Shown here one piece after another: positions 44,154 to 52,755 of a stretch of 64,000 nucleotides of DNA. Every line of letters begins with the position of its first letter. Within the stretch, counting starts at the first letter, position 1. Made by a program: the position numbers and the translations under genes. The notes under the pieces were generated by a model. That model saw only the letters and a list, made by a program, of their open reading frames with translations. It was not told the DNA's origin and made no database searches. Source of the DNA: Amycolatopsis eburnea (GTDB lineage: Bacteria; Actinomycetota; Actinomycetes; Mycobacteriales; Pseudonocardiaceae); the NCBI RefSeq assembly GCF_003937945.1, contig NZ_RSEC01000062.1:248001-312000 (forward strand). The letters are read 5' to 3'.

Positions 44154-44482
44154 TCCGTCCGCCCCACGTAGCGGACCACCTCGACCTGGTCGAGCGTCAC
44201 CAGTCCCTCGCCGATGAGCTCGTCCAGCTGCGGCAGGAACGCGCGGAGCTTCTCCTCGGCGTCGATGATCACGATGACCATCGGCAGGTCCTCCGACAGC
44301 GACAGGATCCGCGTCGTGTGGATCAGCGACGAAGCGCCGTAGCCCTCGACGCCGCGAAGCACCGAAGCGCCCGCGAGGCCCGCGTCCCGGGCCCGGCGGA
44401 CGATCTCGTGGTAGAGCGGCTTGTGGTGCCAGTGGTCGTCTTCGCCGAGGTAGATCGTGAGGCGGGTGGCCGGTCCTTCCAT
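44150..44482 (-). CDS. DUF190 family protein of the fluoride-exporter operon
   Basis: A 110-residue protein with a PII-like ferredoxin fold: RLTIYLGEDDHWHHKPLYHEIVRRARDAGLAGASVLRGVEGYG, then PMVIVIIDAEEKLRAFLPQLDELI. DUF190 members commonly lie between crcB genes and may regulate the channel; that role is inferred from context. ATG at 44482 shares one base with the preceding stop and its end overlaps the next crcB start. Confidence 0.92.
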   Translation of the reverse strand: MEGPATRLTIYLGEDDHWHHKPLYHEIVRRARDAGLAGASVLRGVEGYGASSLIHTTRILSLSEDLPMVIVIIDAEEKLRAFLPQLDELIGEGLVTLDQVEVVRYVGRTE

Positions 44483-44880
44483 CAGCGTCCCTTCCGGATC
44501 GCGCGGGTCGCCGTCAGCCCGGCCGTCACCGCCGCCAGGCACAGCACCAGCGACGCCGCCACGTACAGCAGCGAACCCAGTATCCGCCCGGTCGTGGCCG
44601 CGTCGAGGGAATCGGTCACGAACGTGGAGAACGTCGTGAACCCGCCGAGGACGCCGACGCCGAGGAACGGCCGCAGCAGGTGGTGGGGGCGCGCGGTGGT
44701 CGTCAGGAACGCCATCAGGACGCCGATGAGCAGGCAGCCGAGCGCGTTGGTGAGCAGCGTCGCGACGGCGAACTCGCCGCGGGCGTGCGGGATCGCGACG
44801 GACAGCCCGTAGCGGGCGAGACTGCCCAGCGCGCCGCCGGCGCCGATCGCGAGCAGGACGTCCCACCGGGTCGCGGGCAC
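44482..44880 (-). CDS. crcB: Fluoride exporter subunit CrcB
   Basis: A second Fluc-family protein of about 132 residues: GAGGALGSLARYGLSV, FAVATLLTNALGCLLIGVLMAF and GVLGGFTTFSTFVTD carry the same pore signatures. GTG at 44880 is chosen because GGAGG lies eight bases upstream; the frame extends further. It is the first gene of the crcB-DUF190-crcB operon. I found no recognisable fluoride riboswitch in the 150 bases upstream. Confidence 0.94.
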   Translation of the reverse strand: MPATRWDVLLAIGAGGALGSLARYGLSVAIPHARGEFAVATLLTNALGCLLIGVLMAFLTTTARPHHLLRPFLGVGVLGGFTTFSTFVTDSLDAATTGRILGSLLYVAASLVLCLAAVTAGLTATRAIRKGR

Positions 44881-44999
44881 GCTGATCACCTCCGGAGCCG
44901 AACCTACTCCCGATGGCCGACGCGTCCCCGCCACCCGGTCGAGCATGCTGGACGGGGCCGGATGACAGGCAGCCGTCGGTCGCCGTACTGTTGCTCAGC

Positions 45000-45018
45000 G
45001 TAGGCAAGGCAACCCTAA
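45000..45018 (+). promoter_or_regulatory. Iron box (IdeR/DmdR1-like operator)
   Basis: GTAGGCAAGGCAACCCTAA matches the actinobacterial iron-box consensus TTAGGTTAGGCTAACCTAA at 14 of 19 positions. It ends 13 bases before the ATG of the siderophore operon and would block transcription or early elongation when iron is abundant. Confidence 0.7.
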
Positions 45019-45031
45019 GGAAGGCGGGTAC

Positions 45032-46750
45032 ATGCGAGCAGACGGGCTGGCCGGTGGCCACGACGGCGCGGACCGGCTCGCCGAGCTGATCCCGGCGGCC
45101 CTGCGCGGCATGGCGGCGGGCATCGCCGAACGCGGCGGCCCGATCCCGGCCGGCGGCCCCGCCGCGGTGGCGGCGGCCCTGATGGCCGAGCACGGCGAGC
45201 CGGGGACCGCGGAAGCTCCTGGTGGGACGCAGGCCGGCGGCTCGGCGGCGCGCGAACCGGTAGCGGGGGCCGGCCCGGTGGGCGTGCGCGAGCCGGGAGC
45301 GGTCGCCACAACGGTGGCCGGAGTCGGCTCGCTGGCGGCGCGCGAACCGGCTGCTGGAGTTGATGGGCCGGCGGGGCCCGCGACGGTGGCCGGTGTCGGG
45401 CCGATGTCCACGCGCGAACCGGCCGCCGCTCATGCTGCCGCCGACACCGCACGAACCGGAGCCGGCACCCTCGAACCCACCGCACCCGGCGCCCTCCCCC
45501 TCCACGGCGTGGGAGCCGAAGCCGCTCTCGAAGAGCTGAGCCGCCTCCTCGCCGCGGGCTCCGCCGACCCCGCCGACCCGGCCTGCGCCGCCCACCTGCA
45601 CTGCCCGCCGCTCGCCGTTTCCGTGGCCGCCGATGTCGTCGCCGGTGCGCTCAACCCCTCCATGGACTCCTGGGACCAGGCGCCCGTCGCCAGCGAACTC
45701 GAGCGCGAATTCACCACCGGAATCGCCCGGTTGTGTTACCCCGGCGCGCCCAGTCCCGACGCCGTCGTGACCACCGGCGGAACCGAGTCGAACCTCCTCG
45801 GCCTGCTCCTCGCCCGCGAGTCCGGCATCGTCCAGGCCGTCTGCGGGGCCAACGCCCACCACAGCGTCGCGCGCGCCGCCTGGCTGCTCGGCCTGCCCGC
45901 GCCGATCGTCGTACCCTGCGAACGCGATCGCATGCTGCCCGGCGCGCTCGCCGGCGTCGCCGGGCCGGGCACCGTCGTCGTCGCCACCGCCGGGACCACC
46001 AACACCGGCACCGTCGACCCGCTCGCCGAGATCGCCGGGATCTGCCGCCGGGCCGGCGCGCGGCTGCACGTCGACGCCGCCTACGGGGGTACCGCCCTGT
46101 GCAGCGAGGCGCTGAAGGGCAAGCTCGCCGGGCTCGAGCTGGCCGACTCCGTGGCGCTCGACCTGCACAAGTTCGGCTGGCAGCCGGTCGCCGCCGGGTT
46201 GTTCGCCGCGCGGGAAGCCGGTGATCTCGGGGCGCTGACCGTGCGGGCCGAGTACCTCAACGCCGACGACGACACCGAAGCCGGGCTGCCGGACCTGCTC
46301 GGCCGGTCGATCCGGACGTCGCGGCGGCCGGACGCCTTCCGGATGGCCGTCACGATGCGCGCGCTGGGGACCTCGGGGCTCGGCGCGCTCGTCGAACGCT
46401 GCTGCGCCACCGCGGCCGAGGTCGCGGCGGACGTCGAGCGGCACCCCGGGCTGCGGCTCTGGGGCGCGCCGGAACTGTCCACAGTGGTCTTGCGGCCGGT
46501 CGTCGCCGACGAGGCGGGCGGGGACGAGCTCGTCGCGCGTGTCCGCCGGGCGCTGCTCGAAGCCGGGACCGCCGTGATCGGCCGGGCCACGCTGCCGGCC
46601 GGGCCCGGGGGCGCCGGACAGCTGTGGCTCAAGCTGACGCTGCTGCACCCGCACGCCACCGCCTCGGACTACCGGCCGCTGCTCGACCGGATCGCCGCCA
46701 CCGCGGGGGCCGAACTCGTCGCCGGCCGGGAAAGCCCGGTCGCTTCGTGA
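45032..46750 (+). CDS. PLP-dependent decarboxylase of siderophore synthesis (DesA-like) with repeat insertion
   Basis: A 572-residue group II decarboxylase that would make a diamine (cadaverine or similar) for a hydroxamate siderophore. The core (about 190-560) has NPSMDSWDQAPVASELE, VTTGGTESNLLGLL, HHSVARAAWLLG, TAGTTNTGTVDPL, VDAAYGG and the PLP lysine in DLHKFGWQP. Between the N-terminal helix and this core lies an unusual low-complexity stretch (about 55-145) with imperfect repeats of the type AREPAAG and TVAGVG. ATG at 45032 follows AAGGAAGG. It heads a four-gene GTGA-coupled operon. Confidence 0.9.
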   Translation: MRADGLAGGHDGADRLAELIPAALRGMAAGIAERGGPIPAGGPAAVAAALMAEHGEPGTAEAPGGTQAGGSAAREPVAGAGPVGVREPGAVATTVAGVGSLAAREPAAGVDGPAGPATVAGVGPMSTREPAAAHAAADTARTGAGTLEPTAPGALPLHGVGAEAALEELSRLLAAGSADPADPACAAHLHCPPLAVSVAADVVAGALNPSMDSWDQAPVASELEREFTTGIARLCYPGAPSPDAVVTTGGTESNLLGLLLARESGIVQAVCGANAHHSVARAAWLLGLPAPIVVPCERDRMLPGALAGVAGPGTVVVATAGTTNTGTVDPLAEIAGICRRAGARLHVDAAYGGTALCSEALKGKLAGLELADSVALDLHKFGWQPVAAGLFAAREAGDLGALTVRAEYLNADDDTEAGLPDLLGRSIRTSRRPDAFRMAVTMRALGTSGLGALVERCCATAAEVAADVERHPGLRLWGAPELSTVVLRPVVADEAGGDELVARVRRALLEAGTAVIGRATLPAGPGGAGQLWLKLTLLHPHATASDYRPLLDRIAATAGAELVAGRESPVAS

Positions 46751-48024
46751 GGCGCCACCACCTCGCGGGTGTCGGGATCGGGCCGTTCAACCTCTCGCTC
46801 GCGGCGCTGGCCACCGGCGTCGACGGCCTGGACGCGGTGTTCTTCGACGCCCGCCCGGAGTTCCGCTGGCACCCCGGCCTGCTGGTCGAGGGCGCGACGC
46901 TGCAGGTGCCGTTCCTGGCCGACCTGGTGACGCTGGTCGACCCGACGAACCCGTTCTCCTTCCTGAACTACCTGCGCGACCGCGGCCGGCTGCTCCCGTT
47001 CTACTTCGCCGAACGGTTCCACCCGCCGCGCGCCGAGTACGACGACTACGGGCGGTGGGCCGCGGCCCGGCTGCCGTCGTGCCGGTTCGGGCACGAGGTC
47101 ACCGGGATCCGCTGGGCCGGCGACGCCTTCGAGCTGACGGTCGCGGGCCGCGACCCGGTGCTCGCGGACAACGTCGTGCTCGGCGTCGGCTCGGTGCCGT
47201 CGGTGCCGGCGCCGCTGCGCGAGCCGGTCGCCGATCCCGGCGTCCTCGCCCTGCACTCCGCGGATTACCTGCCGCACCGGGAAAAGCTGCTTGCCGCCGG
47301 GAGCGTCACGGTCGTGGGGTCCGGGCAGTCGGGGGCCGAGGTGTTCCTCGACCTGCTGCGCTCCCGGTCCACTGTGGACGGCCTGCGCTGGCTCGCGCGG
47401 ACGCCGGCGTTCGCGCCGATGGAGTACTCGAAGCTCGGCCTCGAACAGTTCACCCCGGACTACACCGCGTACTTCCACGGCCTCCCCGAAGCCGTCCGCG
47501 ACCGGCTGCTGCCCGCGCAGTGGCAGCTGTACAAGGGGATCGACGCCGAGACCATCGCCGCGATCCACGACGAGCTGTACCGCCGCAGCATCACCGGCCC
47601 GCCGGGCGCGGTGCTGACGCCGGGGGTCGAGGTCGTCGGATCGTCCACAGTGGAGGGCCGGATCGAGCTGCGCGTCGTACAGGCCCAGCAGGGACGGGAA
47701 AGCACCCTGCGCACCGACGCCGTCGTCGCGGCCACCGGGTACGCGGAAGCGCCGACCGGGCCGCTGCTGGCCGGGCTCGGCGACGCCGTCCACCGCGACG
47801 GCCGGGGCCGCCTGGTCGTCGACGCCGGCTACCGCGTCGCCCTCGACGTGCCGGGCGCGCTGTACGTCCAGAACGCGGAACGGCACACCCACGGCCCCGG
47901 CGCCCCCGACCTCGGGCTCGGTGCCTGGCGGGCGGCCGTGATCCTCAACGCCGTGTGCGGCAAGACCGTGCACGAGCTGCCCGACCGCACCGCCTTCACC
48001 ACGTTCGGCCTGGAGGAAGAGTGA
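46747..48024 (+). CDS. Lysine/ornithine N-hydroxylase of siderophore synthesis (DesB-like)
   Basis: A 425-residue flavin-dependent N-monooxygenase that hydroxylates the amine of a diamine or amino acid. FAD motif HLAGVGIGPFNLSLAAL, LVDPTNPFSFLNYL, the NADPH motif VTVVGSGQSGAEVFLDLL and the C-terminal ATGYAEAPTGPLL are all in place. GTG start overlaps the decarboxylase stop by four bases. A GTCCACTGTGGAC palindrome is at 47367-47379. Confidence 0.94.
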   Translation: MRRHHLAGVGIGPFNLSLAALATGVDGLDAVFFDARPEFRWHPGLLVEGATLQVPFLADLVTLVDPTNPFSFLNYLRDRGRLLPFYFAERFHPPRAEYDDYGRWAAARLPSCRFGHEVTGIRWAGDAFELTVAGRDPVLADNVVLGVGSVPSVPAPLREPVADPGVLALHSADYLPHREKLLAAGSVTVVGSGQSGAEVFLDLLRSRSTVDGLRWLARTPAFAPMEYSKLGLEQFTPDYTAYFHGLPEAVRDRLLPAQWQLYKGIDAETIAAIHDELYRRSITGPPGAVLTPGVEVVGSSTVEGRIELRVVQAQQGRESTLRTDAVVAATGYAEAPTGPLLAGLGDAVHRDGRGRLVVDAGYRVALDVPGALYVQNAERHTHGPGAPDLGLGAWRAAVILNAVCGKTVHELPDRTAFTTFGLEEE

Positions 48025-49751
48025 GCATCGACGAGGCGGCCGCCTGGCGCGCGGCCGGTGCCCTGATCACGCACAAGATGCTCGGGGAGCTGTCCTACGA
48101 GCACCTGCTGGAGCCCGCCCGGGACGGTGACGCGTACCGGCTCGAGCTGCCGGACGCCACTTACGCGTTCCGGGCGCGGCGGGGCGCGTTCGACTCCTGG
48201 ACGGTCGAACCGGGCAGCGCGCGCCGGTCGGGCGAGCCGGTCACCGACCCGCGCACCCTCGTCGTGGACGCACGGGAAGTCTTGGGGCTCAGCGGGTTGC
48301 GCCTGGCCGACGTGCTGGCCGAGCTGACCTCGACGGTCGCCAACGAGGCCGCCCGGCTGCGCCGCGCCCCGATCGCACCCGTGCTGTCCACTATGGACTA
48401 CAACGTCGCCGACGGGCACCTGACCGGCCACCCGCGGCTGGTGCTGAACAAGGGCCGGGTCGGGTTCTCCGCGCGCGACCGCGCCCGCTACGCGCCGGAG
48501 GCGGGCGCGGACGTCCGGCTCCGCTGGTTCGCCGTCCACCCGGACCACGCCGAGTTCCGGTGCGTCGACGGCCTGAGCCGGGACGCGCTCCTGGACGCCG
48601 AACTCGGCGAGCTGCGGGCGGAGTTCGCCGGGAAGGCGCCCGAGGACTACGTCTGGGTGCCGGTGCACCCGTGGCAGGCCGACGAAATCCTCGGCACGCT
48701 CTACGCCGCCGAGCTCGCCACCGGGGTCGTGGTCGACCTCGGCGAGACCACCGATGCCTACCGCGCGCACCAGACGGTCCGGACGCTGGGCAACGTGACC
48801 ACGCCGGGCCGCCACGACGTCAAGACCGCGGTGTCGGTGCGCAACACGCTCGTCTACCGCGGGCTCAACTCGGCCGCGACGCTCGCCGGGCCGTCGGTGA
48901 CGTCGTGGCTGCGCGGGATCAGCGCGGCCGATCCGCTGCTGAGCGAGCGGTACCGGTTCGGGCTGCTCGGCGAGGTCGCCAGCGTGTCGGTGACGCACCC
49001 GCTGTTCGGGCACCTGGAGGAGCTGCCGTACCGCTTCCACGAGACGCTCGGCGCGCTGTGGCGCGAGCCGATCGCGCTCGGGGACGGGGAACGCGCGATT
49101 TCGTTCGCCGCCCTGCCTTATCGCGGGCCTCGCGGCGGTTCCGTGCTCACCCACCTGATCGGGCGGCACGACCCGGAAACGTGGCTGGCCCGGCTTTTCG
49201 ACCTGCTGCTCACGCCGTTGCTGCAGTGGCTGCTGCGCCACGGCGTCGGGTTCTGCCCGCACGGCCAGAACCTGATCCTCGTCGTCGACGCCGTCAACGT
49301 CCCGCAGCGGGTGCTCATCAAGGACTTCGCCCAGGGTGTCGACCTGCTCGACGAGCAGGTCGAGAGCTACGAGAGCCTCCCGCCCGAAGCCGCGGCGGAC
49401 ATGCTGCGCTGGCCCGCGCACCTGCTGGCCCAGTCGCTGTTCAGCTCGGTGTTCTCCGGCCAGTTCCGGTTCTGGGCCGAGGTCCTGCTCGACGAGACCG
49501 GCCTGCCCCGCGCCCGGTTCTGGGCGCTCGTGCGCGAGGTCGTGGGCCGCTACCGGGACGAGAACCCGGACGTGGCCGCGCGGTTCGACGCGTGCCGGCT
49601 GTTCGCCCCGGACGTCGAGCGCGTGACGCTCAACCGGGAGCACCTCGCCGGCCAGGGGTTCGACAAGGTGGAGCGCGACGACGAGTTCGACGTCCGGTGG
49701 GGCCGGGTGCCGAACCCGCTGCACGCCCCGGACCCCGGCGGCGCGTGGTGA
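48021..49751 (+). CDS. NIS siderophore synthetase (IucA/IucC, DesD-like)
   Basis: A 576-residue NRPS-independent siderophore synthetase that adenylates carboxylates and joins them to hydroxamate-bearing amines. HPRLVLNKGRVGFS, YVWVPVHPWQADEIL, RTLGNVTTPGRHDVKTAVS, VGFCPHGQNLILVVD and VLIKDFAQGVDLL are the conserved blocks (ATP site and FhuF-like end). GTG overlaps the hydroxylase stop by four bases. Desferrioxamine-type macrocyclisation is possible; the product is not predictable. Confidence 0.94.
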   Translation: MSIDEAAAWRAAGALITHKMLGELSYEHLLEPARDGDAYRLELPDATYAFRARRGAFDSWTVEPGSARRSGEPVTDPRTLVVDAREVLGLSGLRLADVLAELTSTVANEAARLRRAPIAPVLSTMDYNVADGHLTGHPRLVLNKGRVGFSARDRARYAPEAGADVRLRWFAVHPDHAEFRCVDGLSRDALLDAELGELRAEFAGKAPEDYVWVPVHPWQADEILGTLYAAELATGVVVDLGETTDAYRAHQTVRTLGNVTTPGRHDVKTAVSVRNTLVYRGLNSAATLAGPSVTSWLRGISAADPLLSERYRFGLLGEVASVSVTHPLFGHLEELPYRFHETLGALWREPIALGDGERAISFAALPYRGPRGGSVLTHLIGRHDPETWLARLFDLLLTPLLQWLLRHGVGFCPHGQNLILVVDAVNVPQRVLIKDFAQGVDLLDEQVESYESLPPEAAADMLRWPAHLLAQSLFSSVFSGQFRFWAEVLLDETGLPRARFWALVREVVGRYRDENPDVAARFDACRLFAPDVERVTLNREHLAGQGFDKVERDDEFDVRWGRVPNPLHAPDPGGAW

Positions 49752-51052
49752 CGCCGTTCGCGCGCCCGGCCGGCCCGCGATCGCTGGCCGCGCGCCAGGC
49801 GGCGGCCGCGGCGGGGACAGCCGTGCTGCGCGGGGTGCTCGCGGAGGACGACGCGCGCCTGCTCCTGCTCGTGCCCGACCCGCACGCCCGCTTCGCCGCG
49901 GTCGAGCTGGCCGCGCCGTTCGCCGCGTCGGTTCTCGACGACGGCTACGGCGTGTGCAGCTACGTCTTCGCGTGGACGCCGGACCGCGAACCGCTCGCGG
50001 CGTCCGGCGTGCTGGGCGGGTACCTCGAAGGCTTCGGCGACCTGCGGATGCGCCCGGACGCGGCGACGGCGATCCCGCTGGGCGACCGGACGTGGGCGGT
50101 GGTCTGCGACGCCGAGTGGCCGTCGGGCCGGATCGCCGAGCTCGCCCCGCGCGAGGTGCTGCGCGGGCAGCTCGCGGCGCTGGAGGGGCTCGGCCTGGTG
50201 CCGTCGGTGGGCATCGAGCACGAGGTGGTGTTCACCGGCGCGAACGGCCCGCTCACCGCGCACGGCACCGACTACGCGCTCGGCGGCACCGAGCACCTGG
50301 CGCCGCTGCTCGCCGACATCCGGTCCGGGCTGGCCGAAGCCGGGCTGGGCGTCGAATCCGCGCGCGCGGAGTGCCACCCGGGGCAGTACGAAGTCGTGCT
50401 GCGTCACCGCGACGCCCTGGCCGCGTGCGACGACGTGCTGCTGCAGCAGCTGATCGTGCGCCGGGCCGCCGCGCGCCACGGGGTGACCGCGTCCTACCTG
50501 GCCGCACCCGAGCCGGGGCAGGGGAATTCCGGTCACGTGCACCTGTCGTTGTCCACTGTGGACGGCTCGCCACCGGACCTGCTGGGCGGCTTCCTGGCGG
50601 GCGTGCTGCGCGACGCGCGGGCGCTGACGGCGGTCTGGGCGCCGACGTGGAACAGCTACGTCCGGCTGCGGACGGCCCCGTTCTCCCCGCGCGACGTCCG
50701 CTGGGGCCACGACGACCGGACCGCGGCGGTGCGCGTCGCCGGGCCGCCGTCGGACCCCCGCCTGGAGTTCCGCTTCGCCGGCGCGGACGCGCAGCCGCAC
50801 CTGGTGGTCGCGGCGCTGCTGGCGGCCGGGCGGTTCGGGCTGGAGGAGGGCCTGGCCCCGCCGGAGCCCGGGGTGTCGGCCGGGACGCTAGCGACCTCGC
50901 CGTGGGAGGCGTTGTCCCTGCTGGAGCGGGCGGGCGAGCTGCTGGGCGCGGACGTCGCGGCCCAGCTGACGGCGCTGCTGACCGAGGAGATCGAGTCCGG
51001 TTTGGACGCGGTCACGGACTGGCAGCGCCGCCGGGGCGCCCTCCGTTCCTGA
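49748..51052 (+). CDS. Glutamine-synthetase-family ligase in the siderophore operon
   Basis: A 434-residue protein of the glutamine synthetase superfamily. The metal-binding Glu pair is in GIEHEVVF, the second in ARAECHPGQYEVVL, the ATP/metal His in GNSGHVHLSL, and NSYVRLRTAPFSPRDVRWG with RLEFRFAGADAQPHL represents the Arg-rich substrate region. It is more like gamma-glutamylamide synthetases (PuuA type) than true GS, so it should ligate a carboxylate and an amine with ATP. GTG overlaps the NIS synthetase stop by four bases, so it is an integral operon member. A GTCCACTGTGGAC palindrome is at 50551-50563. Confidence 0.88.
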   Translation: MTPFARPAGPRSLAARQAAAAAGTAVLRGVLAEDDARLLLLVPDPHARFAAVELAAPFAASVLDDGYGVCSYVFAWTPDREPLAASGVLGGYLEGFGDLRMRPDAATAIPLGDRTWAVVCDAEWPSGRIAELAPREVLRGQLAALEGLGLVPSVGIEHEVVFTGANGPLTAHGTDYALGGTEHLAPLLADIRSGLAEAGLGVESARAECHPGQYEVVLRHRDALAACDDVLLQQLIVRRAAARHGVTASYLAAPEPGQGNSGHVHLSLSTVDGSPPDLLGGFLAGVLRDARALTAVWAPTWNSYVRLRTAPFSPRDVRWGHDDRTAAVRVAGPPSDPRLEFRFAGADAQPHLVVAALLAAGRFGLEEGLAPPEPGVSAGTLATSPWEALSLLERAGELLGADVAAQLTALLTEEIESGLDAVTDWQRRRGALRS

Positions 51053-51082
51053 ACCCGGCTGGTGCGGCCGACCGGGAACGCA

Positions 51083-51129
51083 CCCAATGTGGCGTTCGGT
51101 GCGTTCAACGCACCGAACGCCACATTGGG
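51083..51129. terminator. Terminator hairpin after the siderophore operon
   Basis: Perfect 21 bp arms (51083-51103 and 51109-51129, beginning CCCAATGTGGCG) with a five-base TTCAA loop, 31 bases after the last stop codon of the operon. Confidence 0.85.
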
Positions 51130-51144
51130 GCGCAAGCTCACCAA

Positions 51145-51226
51145 CCGGAACGGCCAACTCACCGACCCGAACGGCCAACGCACCCGCCTGCCGGCGAGTT
51201 GGCCGTTCCGGTGCGCGAGTTGGCCG
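51145..51226. repeat. Inverted and direct repeats GAGTTGGCCG
   Basis: A perfect 16 bp inverted repeat CCGGAACGGCCAACTC (51145-51160) and its complement (51196-51211) is accompanied by extra partial copies at about 51168-51180 and 51217-51226. It follows the first hairpin and precedes the end of the convergent flavoprotein gene, so it may be a second terminator. Confidence 0.6.
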
Positions 51227-51294
51227 CTGCGAGCGGTGAGCCGGCCGTTCCCGTCTGACGACGGAGATCGGCGCGAGACTGTTCGACAGCCCGG

Positions 51295-52683
51295 CTAGGC
51301 CGGGCGGATGTTCTGGTTGACGTGGAACACGTTCTCCGGGTCGTACCGCCGCTTCACCGCCGCCAGCCGGTCGTAGTTGCCCCGGTACGAGGCCCGGACC
51401 CGGTCCTGGCCCTCCTCCATCATGAAGTTGACGTACGCCCCGCCCGCCGACGTCGGGTGCAGCTCCTCCCAGTAGTCCCGCGTCCACCGCGAAATCGGCT
51501 CGGCGTTTTCCGGCGCGGGATCGACCCCGACGATCACGCCCGACCAGCCGCCGGACCGGTACGGGAACGCCGTCGCGTCCGCGGCCACCCGGCTCGCCGC
51601 GCCGTCGATCGGGTACAGGTGCATCGACGAGTGCATCGTCGGCAGCGCCTCGCCGTGCTTGAGGTGGATGTCGATCGCCGCGTCCGAGATCTCGTGGAAC
51701 ACGTCCGCGCGCCAGTACCACTGCAGCCCCGCCGGGTACAGCGCGTCGAACGCCCCCTGCAGGGCCGTGTACGGCATTTCCTGCAGCCCCACCAGCAGCG
51801 GCGAGCCGAACGAACGGACCGGGGCCAGCACCTCCTCGGCCTTGTCGTGCGGACCCGTGTAGCACCAGACGATGCCGCACGCCTTGCGGCCCCACAGCTG
51901 CTCCGGGAACGGCGGCGCGGGCGGCACGGTCAGCAGGCCGAACCAGCCGTTGACCTCCTCCGGCAGCGACGGCAGCAACTCGCGGTACCAGCGCAGCACC
52001 GCGGGGGTGTCGGCCAGGTCGTACAGCACCGGCCCGCCGAGCACGACGCCGTGCTCGCCGATGTCGTGGCAGCGGAACGTGAACGACGTGACCACGCCGA
52101 AGTTGCCGCCCCCGCCGCGCAGGGCCCAGAACAGGTCGGGGTGCGAAGACTCCGAAGCGTGCACGAACGAGCCGTCCGCGAGGACGACGTCCGCGGCGAG
52201 CAGGTTGTCGACGGTCAGGCCGAAGCGCCGGGCCAGGTAGCCGATGCCGCCGCCGAGCGTCAGGCCCGCGACACCGGTGGACGCGACGATGCCCGACGGC
52301 GTCGCCATGCCGAACGCGACCGTGGCGTGGTCGACGTCGCCCCAGGTGCAGCCGGCGTCGGCGCGCACGGTGTGGTGCACCGGGTCGACGGTGGTGCTGC
52401 GCAGCCCGGACAGGTCGATGACCAGCGCGTCGTCGGCGACGCCCAGGCCGCCCGCGTTGTGGCCGCCGCCGCGCACGGCCAGGTCCAGGCCCTGTTCACG
52501 GCCGTAGCGGACGCAGGCGACGACGTCGGCGGCGTCGCGGCAGTAGGCGATCGCCGCCGGCCGCTTGTCGATCATGGCGTTGTAGACGGCCCGGGCTTCG
52601 TCGTAGCCCGGGTCCGCCGGGGTGACGAGAGTGCCGCGCAGGGTGGCGGCCAGTGCTTCGTGCGGCAACGCGGTGGTGGTCAT
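51295..52683 (-). CDS. Berberine-bridge-type FAD-linked oxidase
   Basis: A 462-residue flavoprotein of the vanillyl-alcohol-oxidase/BBE group. The FAD domain shows AVRGGGHNAGGLGVADDALVIDLSGL, in which the His of GGGHN is the expected covalent flavin site, then GVAGLTLGGGIGYLARRFGLTVDNLLA, and the C-terminal BBE motif YRGNYDRLAAVKRRYDPENVFHVNQNI. It oxidises a small alcohol, sugar or secondary metabolite; the substrate is unknown. ATG at 52683. The large regulator gene 72 bases upstream is on the same strand and may control it. Confidence 0.92.
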   Translation of the reverse strand: MTTTALPHEALAATLRGTLVTPADPGYDEARAVYNAMIDKRPAAIAYCRDAADVVACVRYGREQGLDLAVRGGGHNAGGLGVADDALVIDLSGLRSTTVDPVHHTVRADAGCTWGDVDHATVAFGMATPSGIVASTGVAGLTLGGGIGYLARRFGLTVDNLLAADVVLADGSFVHASESSHPDLFWALRGGGGNFGVVTSFTFRCHDIGEHGVVLGGPVLYDLADTPAVLRWYRELLPSLPEEVNGWFGLLTVPPAPPFPEQLWGRKACGIVWCYTGPHDKAEEVLAPVRSFGSPLLVGLQEMPYTALQGAFDALYPAGLQWYWRADVFHEISDAAIDIHLKHGEALPTMHSSMHLYPIDGAASRVAADATAFPYRSGGWSGVIVGVDPAPENAEPISRWTRDYWEELHPTSAGGAYVNFMMEEGQDRVRASYRGNYDRLAAVKRRYDPENVFHVNQNIRPA

Positions 52684-52755
52684 GGGTGGCCCCTCTCGGA
52701 TTCCTGGTTCCGAGGCGAAGCTAGGCAGCGAGCGTTCGCGAAGCGTTCGGTCCGT

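Noticed and set aside
44881..45031. Fluoride riboswitch upstream of the crcB operon
   Set aside because: I found no conserved crcB-motif pseudoknot sequence in this 150-base region; the strong element there is the iron box facing the other way.
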